Below are positions 25,406 through 33,793 of a stretch of DNA of 64,000 bases, piece after piece. The stretch spans positions 3,038,001 through 3,102,000 of the forward strand of contig NZ_CP109162.1 in the NCBI RefSeq assembly GCF_035920445.1, read 5' to 3'. Position numbers and translations under genes: made by a program. Numbering within the stretch: the first letter of the stretch is position 1; each line of letters starts with the position of its first letter. This DNA comes from Nocardia sp. NBC_01730 (GTDB lineage: Bacteria > Actinomycetota > Actinomycetes > Mycobacteriales > Mycobacteriaceae). Below the pieces are notes generated by a model. That model did not search any database. It was given only the letters and a program-made list of their open reading frames with translations, and had not been told where the DNA came from.

Positions 25406-26510
25406 ATGTCGTCCGCGTGCTCGCACGAGCCTCCCAACAGAGACGTCGAAGGTGATCGATCCGCTCCTGTAGTGGAAACCGGTGACGAGCAGTTGGCGAC
25501 CGCGCGACGCATTGTTCGCGACGCTGGAACCCTTGCTCGCTGCCCGACGTTCCATGCGGTTGTGGAACCCGACAACAGTGCCGCCGCGGTTCGCTGACCG
25601 CGCGCAATCCTTGACCGCAAGCTGCCCGATCAGCCTGCGGCAGTGCCGATATATCTCCACGGTCGGACCCGGCTGCTGGTATTGGACTTCGATGCCAAAC
25701 ACGGCCACAGCCCCGCCGCCGTCGACCGCGACGTCGAGCACTGCTTGACCCTGCTGCACGCCTGCGGCGCCCGCACAGTTGCTGATCGCTCCACCAGCGG
25801 CGGCCGCCACCCTCTGGCAGACCCTGCGCGAAATCCGGGAACTCCCCGGCGCCCCGGTCCTGCGTATACGAGCCGCCACCGGCCACCTCGCCGACCGCTA
25901 CGCCCTCACCACCCCCACCATCAACGACTCCCCCATCACCACCAGCCGCGCGCGGACCGCGCGCACCCGCATCGAACCCGTCCATCCCGCCTGGCGCGTC
26001 ATCGGCCTGCAATGCCGACGCCTCTACGAAACCATCATCGACGAAACAACCAACCCCGCCGACGCATTCACCGCCGTAGGACTGGGCCGCACCGCGGGCT
26101 ACACCGCCCTGGCCATACTCACCACCACCGGACTCATCCACCACACCCGCAACACCGTGCGCGCGGGAACCACGACACTGGACCACATCGCGCGCGCCCA
26201 CGACCTACCAACCCGACAACAAGAGACCATCGCGCGCCACCGACACGAACGAGCACGCTGGGCAGACTGGCTCATCGCGCACAACCGCCTACCATCGCGC
26301 GCACCCATATCGATCGTCTGCCCGCCACCGCGCGCGACACAGGTCAGCACACAATCCGCCGGTCATCGACACCACACCGAACGAGGCCGATATCAGCGCA
26401 TCGACACAAATGCGCGCGCCAGGTACGCGACACCGCATACGATCCGCCCGGCACCCAGACCAACGTGCGCTCAACCTCGACCACATCACGCGCACCCCAA
26501 TCCGGTCCGG
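25406..26510 (+). pseudogene. plasmid replication protein (primase-polymerase-like) remnant
   Basis: The N-terminal part (frame from 25406) reads ARRIVRDAGTLARCPTFHAV, then a TGA at 25597-25599 inside AAVR*PRAILDRKL, and continues AVPIYLHGRTRLLVLDFDAK and VADRSTSGGRHPL. The Asp-containing LVLDFDAK and the TSGGRH motif are typical of the archaeo-eukaryotic primase fold in actinobacterial plasmid Rep proteins. After about 25805 the sequence jumps frame, with an apparent internal deletion, into a helical C-terminal part (LWQTLREIRELPG, PAWRVIGLQCRRLYETIIDE, AGYTALAILTTTGLIHHTR). Nonsense, deletion and frameshift make it non-functional, so another replicon must maintain this DNA. Confidence 0.6.
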
Positions 26511-26524
26511 ACTGTCGGCATGTT

Positions 26525-26879
26525 CTACCACCCGGTATTGGCCACCCTGCCCTCGGCGACCGCCGGGCCGACGTATTTGCGGATCGTCTTACGGTCGATC
26601 CCCAGCGACGCGGCCATCTCGCGCTGCCCGCGACCGGCCTGCCAGTGGGTGTAGAGCTCGACAAGATCGAACATCGAGAAACTCCTCCTCGCCATCTCAC
26701 CGCCCCTTCTCGCCCGGAACAACCCGTCGAGAAGAAGCGAACCTATGTGCGAGGCCCGCCCCCGGCAGACACACCGCCAAGGTGGAGGAATTACGTGACA
26801 GCCGGTGGAAGAATTACGTGACGGTCGGGTGGAGGAAAACCATGACGGAAACCGCCCTCACCTGAGGGAATTACATGAC
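26525..26879 (-). mobile_element. IS21-family left-end fragment with istA start
   Basis: The minus-strand frame ending at 26525 begins MARRSFSMFDLVELYTHWQA (start near 26695) and continues QREMAASLGIDRKTIRKYV, the HTH start of IS21 IstA, cut after about 55 residues. Upstream of it lie repeated units matching GGAATTACGTGAC: 26788-26800, a variant AGAATTACGTGAC at about 26809-26821, and GGAATTACATGAC at about 26867-26879. Such multiple terminal repeats are typical of IS21 ends. The rest of the element is missing. Confidence 0.75.
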
Positions 26880-27173
26880 CGCTGACAATCGGCACCCGAT
26901 CGAGGATCAGCCCGTCTGCGGTGACTGTGTGCCGCAGCTGTCGCGGTGCGGTCACTGCCGCGAGTTCGCCATCGCGCTGACCGACACCGCGGACGAACGG
27001 CGACTGTGCGCGCGGTGTGTGGCCGGATGGCTGCCATGCGTGTCCTGCACGGGCGTGACAGACCCGCGGGTACGCACCGACACCGACGAGGCGGTGTGCC
27101 TGCGGTGCGCGGCGGTGTTCTTCGACATCTGCTTCCAGTGCAGCCGCTACAGTGCCGCCACCCGCTATGTCTC
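26875..27173 (+). pseudogene. cysteine-rich zinc-ribbon protein gene interrupted by the Tn3-family transposon
   Basis: ATG at 26875 gives a protein with six CxxC pairs: CGDC, CGHC, CARC, CVSC, CLRC and CFQC, enough for three zinc ribbons, and no catalytic motif. The transposon enters at 27173/27174. Removing it and one copy of the GTCTC duplication joins the frame to 32471 onward and gives a natural end GGHRALPARYQLQVQH* about 17 codons later (stop near 32521). Only the C-terminal tail is therefore replaced (by GVEEHV), so the protein may still fold. Start placement is uncertain because it touches the IS21 end. Confidence 0.65.
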
Positions 27174-27211
27174 GGGGGTCGAGGAACATGTTTGAGAAAT
27201 CCGGCGTTTAG
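27174..27211 (+). repeat. Tn3-family terminal inverted repeat, left
   Basis: Begins GGGGGTCGAGGAACATG and continues TTTGAGAAATCCGGCGTTTA. It differs from the right repeat at only two or three positions in 38. Confidence 0.95.
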
Positions 27212-27213
27212 CG

Positions 27214-27248
27214 GTTACCGCATATAGCCGCCTACTATGTGCGGTAAC
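27214..27248. promoter_or_regulatory. tyrosine-recombinase core site of the transposon (IRS/res-like)
   Basis: Arms GTTACCGCATATAG (27214-27227) and CTATGTGCGGTAAC (27235-27248) are inverted with one mismatch in 14 and separated by a 7-bp spacer, the geometry of XerCD/TnpI core sites. A related half-site ACTATGTGCGATA occurs at about 27300 and could be an accessory element. The site lies between the left inverted repeat and the recombinase gene, as in Tn4430-type cointegrate resolution systems. Confidence 0.8.
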
Positions 27249-27330
27249 TACGGAGTCCTCCTGGCGCTATATGTCCGATGCGCGGGGGCGACCCGGGAAA
27301 CTATGTGCGATAGCGGTGGAGGTCGGTGGG

Positions 27331-28269
27331 ATGGGTCGGATCCGGAGGCTTCCGAGGTCGGCGGGTGGTGTGCGACTGGCGGATGCGGTGCGGATCTATT
27401 TGGCGACGATCACGGTGCCCAACACCCGCCTGACGTACGCGGCGGCGCTGGATCGGTTGGTCGCGGATTTCGGGGCGGATACGGATGTGGCACTGTTGGA
27501 TGCGGAGCCCGATCGGGTCAGTGGCTGGTTCACGTTCGTGTGGGGTGGCAAGTCGGCGAAGACGTTCAACATCCGGTTGACCGCGCTGGTATCGGCGTGC
27601 GGGTATTGGCGGGAGCAGGACTGGCTGGCCGGTGACCCGCTGGTGCGGCTGCGAGCGCGGCCCGCGCCGCCGGACACCAGTAAGGCGTTGAGCCGGGACC
27701 GGGTCACGGAGATTTTGGGATCGGATGCGCCGCTGCGGGAGCGGGTGTTGTGGCACATGCTCTACGAGTCCTCGGCTCGCGCCGAGGAGGTGCTGATGCT
27801 GGATGTGCCCGATCTCGATACGGTGAATCGGTGCGCGGTGGTGATGCGCAAGGGCGGGGCACGTGAGGTCATCGCGTGGCAGACCGGCACCGCCCGGTTG
27901 TTGCCTCGGATGCTGGCCGGCCGCAAACTCGGTCCGTTGTTTCTCACCGACCGCAAGGCTCGCCCAGCGGCGGCGACCAACGATGTGGACCCGGTGACCG
28001 GGCGGGCGCGGTTGTCCTACCGGCGCGCGGCGGAGCTGTTCGAGGCTCACACAGAGCGTTTCGATGACGGCCCGTACACGCTGCACCAGCTGCGGCATTC
28101 CCGGTTGACTCACGCGGCCGAGGAAGGTGCGTCGACGCCGGTGCTGATGAAATTGTCGGGGCATACCTCGGTGCGCAGCCTCGCGAAATACGCGAGGGTG
28201 TCCGACGAAGGGCTACGGCGCTATCAGGCAGACAGCGATCCGGCCGCGCGTCGCAGGTCGGGTCGCTGA
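27331..28269 (+). CDS. tyrosine recombinase (TnpI-like cointegrate resolvase of the transposon)
   Basis: A 312-residue enzyme, start MGRIRRLPRSAGGVRLADAV chosen for GGAGG about 9 bases upstream; an in-frame ATG at 27271 would add 20 residues overlapping the recombination region. An N-terminal SAM-like core-binding domain (TYAAALDRLVADF) is followed by the catalytic domain: Arg in LYESSARAEEVLMLD, HQLRHSRLTH (HxxR), LSGHTS and the nucleophile Tyr in SLAKYARVSDE. It probably resolves cointegrates at the palindromic site just upstream, in place of the serine resolvase (TnpR) most Tn3 elements carry. Divergent from tnpA. Confidence 0.92.
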   Translation: MGRIRRLPRSAGGVRLADAVRIYLATITVPNTRLTYAAALDRLVADFGADTDVALLDAEPDRVSGWFTFVWGGKSAKTFNIRLTALVSACGYWREQDWLAGDPLVRLRARPAPPDTSKALSRDRVTEILGSDAPLRERVLWHMLYESSARAEEVLMLDVPDLDTVNRCAVVMRKGGAREVIAWQTGTARLLPRMLAGRKLGPLFLTDRKARPAAATNDVDPVTGRARLSYRRAAELFEAHTERFDDGPYTLHQLRHSRLTHAAEEGASTPVLMKLSGHTSVRSLAKYARVSDEGLRRYQADSDPAARRRSGR

Positions 28270-28392
28270 TCCTGTCCGGGTTTCGTTCTGACCTGGCCGA
28301 TGAGCAGGTCGGCGGCGGGTGTTCGCGGCGGCCCGTCGTTGGGGTGAGGTCATCGTCTCGCAGAGGGCGAACCTGTTACGGCAATCAAACGT

Positions 28393-28824
28393 TCAGAGGG
28401 AACCGCATGTTTTGCTGGGTTCGGCCCGGTCGAACACGTCCACAGTCGTCCCGGGATGGGTGTCGTCGAGCCTCACCCGAGCATCGAACCCTCCTGATAG
28501 CAGGATCTCGTGGATCGCAGTGGCCATGATGCGGCGGACTTGGTCGCGGTAGCCGTGGCGCGAGGAGGATGAGAACAGTTCATCCAGTCGTTCCTGCACA
28601 GGCCGGTGATCCTCGGATGGCGAGAGCAAACTCTCCATCGACTGCTTCGCTTCGTCTTGAAGGTCTCCGGAGACAACCCACGCCACCGAGACGTGAGGTG
28701 TGTCGTCGAACTCCGCGCCGAGCACAATTCCTCCTGCGTCGCACTCCGGTTCGCGATCCAGGAACGGCAGGCCAACTTTCCGCAGTTCCTGGGCGACCAG
28801 CTTTGCCAGTTCAGAGCTTTCCAT
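28393..28824 (-). CDS. hypothetical cargo protein of the transposon, immunity-like
   Basis: A 143-residue acidic protein starting MESSELAKLVAQELRKVGLP, with HVSVAWVVSGDLQDEAKQSM and YRDQVRRIMATAIHEILLSG. There is no known catalytic motif, signal or membrane segment. Small size and acidity, and the adjacent Imm1-like gene on the same strand, suggest an immunity or accessory function. No toxin gene is present in the transposon. Confidence 0.55.
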   Translation of the reverse strand: MESSELAKLVAQELRKVGLPFLDREPECDAGGIVLGAEFDDTPHVSVAWVVSGDLQDEAKQSMESLLSPSEDHRPVQERLDELFSSSSRHGYRDQVRRIMATAIHEILLSGGFDARVRLDDTHPGTTVDVFDRAEPSKTCGSL

Positions 28825-28906
28825 CAGGCAATGGTGGACACACCCCAGTACACGTCACCTTCTCAGGACTGGATGGTGGTTTCGTAACGCCTCGGCTGCC
28901 CAAACA

Positions 28907-29305
28907 TTATCGCCGGGTCCAGCACACCAGGGCCGGGCGATGGCCGGTGGCCACATAGTCCGCCACCGCACGGCGTGCGGTCTCCACACTCACCCTGGCC
29001 ACCGTGCCGGGCACGGTGATCCTCGGCGCATCCACCGACCACATGACGGTGATCGGCGGCCCCGGCTCCAACTCGACGCCGATGGTGTCGTCGGCCATCC
29101 AGGTGAGCGCGGCCCGATTGACGTCGATGTCGATGTCGACCCGCAGGCCTGCGCCTTCGGGCTCCTCCGGCTCAATCCAGACAGTCTGCCCTGACATGCC
29201 GTGGGGCAGGATCTCCGAGATGGTGTCGTCGAACTGCTCCACCGCATGTCGCGAATCCTCGAGCGGCTCACGATGAGCAAGGTGATCGACCAGTACGTAT
29301 TGCAT
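28907..29305 (-). CDS. Imm1-family-like immunity protein
   Basis: A 132-residue acidic protein, MQYVLVDHLAHREPLEDSR..., with the Imm1-type ending ETARRAVADYVATGHRPALVCW, preceded by LTWMADDTIGVELEPG. Imm1 proteins neutralise toxins of polymorphic and ESX/CDI-type systems in actinobacteria. It lies about 50 bases downstream of tnpA on the same strand and upstream of the other cargo gene. As an orphan immunity gene on a transposon it could protect the host against a competitor's toxin. Confidence 0.7.
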   Translation of the reverse strand: MQYVLVDHLAHREPLEDSRHAVEQFDDTISEILPHGMSGQTVWIEPEEPEGAGLRVDIDIDVNRAALTWMADDTIGVELEPGPPITVMWSVDAPRITVPGTVARVSVETARRAVADYVATGHRPALVCWTRR

Positions 29306-29353
29306 CAGCGGGTCAGCCTACCTGTCCCCTCAAATGATGAGTAGGCGCCGATT

Positions 29354-32300
29354 TCAGTCCTCTTCCCGGGCGTCCGGATCGCGCAGCGGACGGTGCGTTC
29401 CGCCGAGGTCGGGCAGGTGGAAGGCGTAGTGCCCGTCCAGGCCGATGTGGCCGCGGATGAACGCCGACAACCGGGCGGCGTCCTCCTCGCGCACTGGATA
29501 GTCTTGTGCGCGAAGCTGTTCCAGGGCGCGGTCGCTGTAGACGGTGTTCCAGAGCACGAGACAGTTGAGCACCAGGCCCAGCGCGGAGAGCTGGTCTTCC
29601 ATGCCCTCGTAATAGGAGCGCACCATTTCCCCCTTCTTACCGTGGTAGATCCGCCGTGCCAGATCGTGGCGTCCTTCGACGAGGTTGGCCTGGGCTTTGC
29701 CTTCGCGTCGGTAGGGTTCGTCGTCGGCCAGGCGAAGGATGTGCAGGGTCTTGAAGATCCGCCCATAGTGGGCGATGGCCTCTCCGAGTGGGGTCGGGCG
29801 CCCGTCGCGGGAGATCATGCGGGTGACGTCGTGGCCGCTGACCTCGCCGGAGTGGATCGACACCGCGACCCGGCACATGTCTTCCCAGTGGGTGGTGATC
29901 TTGTCGACGTCGATGCGGCCCCGGGCTGCCTGCTCCAGTGGCCCGTAGTCGGCACGAATGTCGAACCGCCACAGCCGCTGATCGGGCAGGTTCGCCAACT
30001 GCGGCCGATATTGGTAGCCGGTCAAATGCAGGAGACCGAAGACTATGTCGCTGTACGATCCGGTATCGGTAATGACCGAATCGGGTATCCGCCCGCCGTG
30101 CTGGCTCTGTAACACGTCGACGATGTGCAGCGAGTCACGTGGCGTCCCGGACACGACCTTCGCGGCCAGGCCAGCGGCCTGGTCGTTGAGCATGTTCAAC
30201 CAGGTGATGCCTCGCCGGCGTCCGAAGAATCGCGGGCTCGGTCGTGCGTGGATCGTGCGGATCGGGGTGACGAACCGGATGCCGTCAACCGACGCCAACA
30301 ACCCGCCGCCCCAGGTCCGCGCCAACGGCACCCGCGCTTGGGCCTCGATCAGCGCGATGTTGGCGGTGCTCATCGTCTCCAACCGCACATAGTGCTGGTC
30401 GACGTGATGGAGCCGGTCCCGGGTCAGGGCGGGAACACCGGGGCTGGTCACCGGTTTGAAACCTACGTTCATGGCATGCCCGCAGAGCACCGCGGCCACC
30501 GATAATCCGAGGTCGGCGACGCGGGCGTCGTTGCCGGAGGCGTGGACGAACGCTTCGGTGAACCCTGGCACCCACGACATCACTTCCAGGACCATCTCCG
30601 GCAGGTCGACCTCCGGCATCATCCGCTCGACCCGGCGCCGCAGATCGGTCAGCGACGGCGGGTCCGGCACCGCCTCGAGCGCGGCCAGATGCAGCTTGCC
30701 GTCCTCGTCGACACTGGCCGGGCCGTCGCCGCCCAGCCGGGCAGCGACCTGCTGGTAGGCAGTGTCCACAGCGGCGGCGTGATCGCCCAGCAGCGCCGCC
30801 GGGTCCGAGGGCAGGTTCAGCGCGTTCATACCCACCTCGCGTGTCCGCTCCCACGCTTCACCCGACAACAACTGGGCGCGCGGGTCGCGCCACCGCGACG
30901 AGTGAGGCGCGAAGATATTGCGCTGCTTGAGATGCCGGTGGAACTGCTCTAGCAGGCACAACGTGTAGGCAGCGCGGTCCACCGTCTCTGGTGGGCGGCC
31001 CTCCCGATAGACGAGGCGTTTCCACGCCCCGCCGATCAGGTCGTGATCGACTTTGCGGGCATCGAGCCAGGTCGCGGGCAGTTTCGTTTTTGTGGTCATC
31101 AACTCACCGAGGGTCTTCGTCGCCGCCAGCACCGCCGCGCCCTCAGCGGTCGCGCCGAACTCGACCACCCTCATCATCGGCGGCAGGAACGTCCGCACCG
31201 TCGCCATCCGCCCGGCCAGCTCCTCGAGTCGCTGCCCATCCAACTCTGCGTCGTCGACCGGCACCAGCTCGTCGATCGCGGCCACCGCCCTGCGCAACTC
31301 GCTCTTGGTGACGGCATTCTCGATGTGGTCCCAGATCATCTCCAGACTCAGCTCCGGCCCCACCTCGGTCATCTCCAGCAGCACCTTCACCGCGGCGGCG
31401 AGCTTGCCCGCATGCCGCGACACCCGCGGGTATCGGCGCAGCTTCTCATCCCTGGATTCGCGTTCGGCCTTGGAATACAGGTCGGTGACCATCAGCAGAT
31501 CGAACAACTCCAGGACGTCGTCGGTGGCGCGGGCGATCAGCACCTTCACCGTCGCCACCAAAACCGCCAGCCGATACTCGGGCGGCTCCAACCGGCGCAA
31601 CTGCGCCGCCTTGCTCGACAACCCATAGGTCGCCAACCCGACCAGCCGACGCGGCGGCACCCCCGACACGTCCAGATCGACACCGATCCCGAGCAGGTCC
31701 GACAACCGACCCACCGCAGTGACCATGCCCTTGGAGGTCGGCCGGAACACGCCCTTGCGCAGCCGCTCCAGCTCGCTGACCCGCACCTTGCCATCGACAG
31801 GCGAGCTCAGCAGTGCACGCAGAGCCGTCTTCGCCGTCGCCGGCAACCGTTGCGTGAGCTGAGCCGACAACCGCCGATCAGCCGTCTTACGGCCCTCTCC
31901 GACAAGACGTTCCAACGTCGTGATTCCCGGCAGCAGCGCTTGGCGTTCCCGCAACCACGCCACCGCACCGTCGGAGATCGCTTTCGGTCCGTCGCCGGTC
32001 ATCCACGACTGGTCCACGATCCACGCCGACAATTCCGCCTCGACCTCGGCGAACGCCACCAAGCTGTACTCCCGCTGGATCTCCCACGCGTGTTCGAGCT
32101 TGGTCTTCTCCCGATCCGCATAGCTCTTCACGCACGCCGGATCGGCGATATCGAGCTGTTCTGCAACGTAGGCGACGACCTCCGCTGGCACGTCGAGGGG
32201 ATCGGCCAGGAACATCCCCAAGTGACGGACCGTGATCATCTGGAGCGCGAACCCCAGGCGGTTGTAGTCACGGCGGCGGGCCGCGATCAGCCGCCGGTCC

Positions 32301-32377
32301 TCATCATCGAGATAGAAGAATCTCTCCAGCTCAACCCGCGAATACGACCCGAACCGGCCGTAACCCTCATCCGTCAC
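29354..32377 (-). CDS. tnpA: Tn3-family transposase TnpA
   Basis: A 1007-residue transposase of normal family length. The N-terminal DUF4158 region reads FFYLDDEDRRLIAARRRDYNRLGFALQM. The C-terminal DDE region has HIVDVLQSQHGGRIPDSVITDTGSYSDIVFGLLHL and the conserved VLNCLVLWNTVYSDRALEQLR segment. It binds the 38-bp ends and carries out replicative transposition, forming cointegrates that the recombinase then resolves. No frameshift or stop is seen, so it is probably active. It reads leftward from just inside the right inverted repeat. Confidence 0.97.
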   Translation of the reverse strand: MTDEGYGRFGSYSRVELERFFYLDDEDRRLIAARRRDYNRLGFALQMITVRHLGMFLADPLDVPAEVVAYVAEQLDIADPACVKSYADREKTKLEHAWEIQREYSLVAFAEVEAELSAWIVDQSWMTGDGPKAISDGAVAWLRERQALLPGITTLERLVGEGRKTADRRLSAQLTQRLPATAKTALRALLSSPVDGKVRVSELERLRKGVFRPTSKGMVTAVGRLSDLLGIGVDLDVSGVPPRRLVGLATYGLSSKAAQLRRLEPPEYRLAVLVATVKVLIARATDDVLELFDLLMVTDLYSKAERESRDEKLRRYPRVSRHAGKLAAAVKVLLEMTEVGPELSLEMIWDHIENAVTKSELRRAVAAIDELVPVDDAELDGQRLEELAGRMATVRTFLPPMMRVVEFGATAEGAAVLAATKTLGELMTTKTKLPATWLDARKVDHDLIGGAWKRLVYREGRPPETVDRAAYTLCLLEQFHRHLKQRNIFAPHSSRWRDPRAQLLSGEAWERTREVGMNALNLPSDPAALLGDHAAAVDTAYQQVAARLGGDGPASVDEDGKLHLAALEAVPDPPSLTDLRRRVERMMPEVDLPEMVLEVMSWVPGFTEAFVHASGNDARVADLGLSVAAVLCGHAMNVGFKPVTSPGVPALTRDRLHHVDQHYVRLETMSTANIALIEAQARVPLARTWGGGLLASVDGIRFVTPIRTIHARPSPRFFGRRRGITWLNMLNDQAAGLAAKVVSGTPRDSLHIVDVLQSQHGGRIPDSVITDTGSYSDIVFGLLHLTGYQYRPQLANLPDQRLWRFDIRADYGPLEQAARGRIDVDKITTHWEDMCRVAVSIHSGEVSGHDVTRMISRDGRPTPLGEAIAHYGRIFKTLHILRLADDEPYRREGKAQANLVEGRHDLARRIYHGKKGEMVRSYYEGMEDQLSALGLVLNCLVLWNTVYSDRALEQLRAQDYPVREEDAARLSAFIRGHIGLDGHYAFHLPDLGGTHRPLRDPDAREED

Positions 32378-32427
32378 CGCGACATGAAATCACCTACCAG
32401 CCAACCCCGTTCGCCGAATCAAGATCC

Positions 32428-32465
32428 TTAAGCGCCGGATTTCTCAAAGATGTTCCTCGACCCCC
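32428..32465 (-). repeat. Tn3-family terminal inverted repeat, right
   Basis: Inverted copy of the left end: reading inward on the minus strand, GGGGGTCGAGGAACATC then TTTGAGAAATCCGGCGCTTA. It lies 50 bases upstream of the tnpA start. Confidence 0.95.
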
Positions 32466-32533
32466 GTCTCCGGCGGTCACCGCGCCCTACCAGCCCGATA
32501 TCAGCTACAGGTGCAACATTGACCGCAAATTGA

Positions 32534-32842
32534 ATGCGCCTTCCGCACCATGAAAACCCCCTCGACCTACGGCCTGTCTACCACCGACTCGACGACCGCA
32601 TCACCGCCCACGTCCTGCTCTGCTGGCTGGCTCTGCTGCTCATCCGTGTCGCCGAACGCCGCACCGGATCAACCTGGCGTGCCATCAACCGTGAACTGTC
32701 CCGCCTGCACCAGCTCACCCTCACCGGCCCCGTCGGCCGCCTGCACCAGACCACCCGCCTCACCGACGACCAAGCCGCCATCTTCAAAATTTGCGGCGTC
32801 GCACCGCCCCCAAAGATGAGCGGCCTCCACACCACCGAATAA
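32534..32842 (+). pseudogene. IS1634-family transposase C-terminal remnant
   Basis: The frame reads LDLRPVYHRLDDRITAHVLL, CWLALLLIRVAERRTGSTW and RAINRELSRLHQLTL, and ends KMSGLHTTE*. The LRPVYHxxxxRIxAHVxxCxLAL block is the conserved end of IS1634-like transposases. Only about 100 residues are left, with no N-terminal catalytic part. A strong hairpin follows. Confidence 0.8.
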
Positions 32843-32864
32843 CCGCTGACCAGTCACAACACCC

Positions 32865-32892
32865 GTCGGGGCCGTGGGCACACGGCCCCGAC
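32865..32892 (+). terminator. perfect GC-rich hairpin after the IS1634 remnant
   Basis: GTCGGGGCCGTG (32865-32876), loop GGCA, CACGGCCCCGAC (32881-32892): a 12-bp perfect stem 23 bases after the transposase stop. No T-run follows, as is usual in high-GC actinomycetes. Confidence 0.7.
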
Positions 32893-32934
32893 AATCACAC
32901 ACACCCATCACCACAGGTCAAACCGCATTTCCGA

Positions 32935-33060
32935 TGCCACCGCCTGTCCACCAACTGCGAAACTCGGGGGTCGAGGAGTGCGAGTTGCATTCTGCTCCAG
33001 AATGATTCGATCAGTGGGGGCGGTTCAGTATGACGCAGGGTGGCGATCATGCCTTGCCGC
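32935..33060 (-). pseudogene. IS3-type OrfB remnant (fragment)
   Basis: The minus-strand frame contains LIESFWSRMQLALLDPR, resembling the block around the final Glu of IS3 OrfB (N-A-x-x-E-S-F-W). About 40 residues; the rest is not recognisable. Confidence 0.4.
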
Positions 33061-33335
33061 CCCAACCAACGAGTCGCCCGGAGTTGTGGGCGGCGGTGAG
33101 CTGGTGCAGCCGGGCGGGTGGTCGCGCGCAACTGATGGTCCACTCGATGCCACGCGCACAAAAGGGCTGGTAGTCCACCCGAACCAGTCAGGCCGCCGAG
33201 GGGTTTGCAGTTCGTTGTCGCCGAACCGGAGCAGTCCAGGCCCCTTCGGTGAGCGGATGCCGACTCCGGACAGGAGCTCGATCTGCACACCCCCATTGTT
33301 GCTCATCTCGGACCCCGCTCCACTCCTCCAACTCG

Positions 33336-33420
33336 CGGGTCCGGGTCCGGGTCCGGGTCCGGGTCCGGGTCCGGGTCCGGGTCCGGGTCCGGGTCCGGGT
33401 CCGGGTCCGGGTCCGGGTCC
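33336..33420. repeat. hexanucleotide tandem repeat (GGGTCC), about 14 copies
   Basis: An uninterrupted run of GGGTCC units. Translated, it gives Gly-Pro, Arg-Val or Arg-Thr dipeptide repeats depending on frame. The flanks are not repetitive. Confidence 0.98.
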
Positions 33421-33550
33421 GAACAGCTTCCCCTGACCCGCGAGGCGAACGAACGAACGCCCGCTCGGGCTGTGGCGCATCGACCTGGAGCCGGCGGTAC
33501 CGACCTTCCGGATCGTCCGTACGATCGGGCGGTGGAGGTGGGCGAGCGCG

Positions 33551-33793
33551 ATGACCTTCGAGGAACGCCTGGAACCGGCCGTCGCGGCGGTAGACAGCAT
33601 CCGCGGCCCCACCGGCAACCACCTCGGCGTCCGAGTACAGGCGCTCATCGCCTGCGCCAACCTGGGCTCGTCATTGCCGCCGCCAAACCGGGCGCAGTCC
33701 GCCAAATGTCACACATGCGGCGCGGCACCGGATGTTGATTGGCACGCCGGTTGTTGCGGTTGGTCAGGGTGCGGGTTCGAGGACGGTGAGTAG
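33551..33793 (+). CDS. small Cys-rich hypothetical protein
   Basis: An 80-residue frame beginning MTFEERLEPAVAAVDSIRGP, with CHTCGAAPDVDWHAGCCGW and GCGFEDGE at the end: a possible zinc-binding C-terminus. GGAGG lies about 12 bases upstream. Its last 30 bases overlap the convergent ArsR-type gene, so it may be a real small gene or a relic; the evidence is modest. Confidence 0.4.
   Translation: MTFEERLEPAVAAVDSIRGPTGNHLGVRVQALIACANLGSSLPPPNRAQSAKCHTCGAAPDVDWHAGCCGWSGCGFEDGE

Larger units (their letters stand above)
27174..32465. mobile_element. Tn3-family transposon, complete, 5292 bp
   Basis: 38-bp inverted repeats start GGGGGTCGAGGAACAT at 27174 and end in their complement at 32465. The 5-bp target duplication GTCTC is intact at 27169-27173 and 32466-32470. 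Contents: tyrosine recombinase (plus strand, left end), two small minus-strand cargo genes, and tnpA (minus strand, right end). The intact duplication and open frames indicate a recent, probably active insertion. Confidence 0.96.

Noticed and set aside
31043..32431. 462-codon plus-strand frame opposite tnpA
   Set aside because: Antisense to a complete Tn3 transposase; His/Arg/Gln-rich composition typical of a shadow frame.
33025..33705. 226-codon minus-strand frame with a Gly-Pro repeat
   Set aside because: The frame stays open only because of the GGGTCC repeat and high GC; flanking residues show no domain and other frames are equally open.
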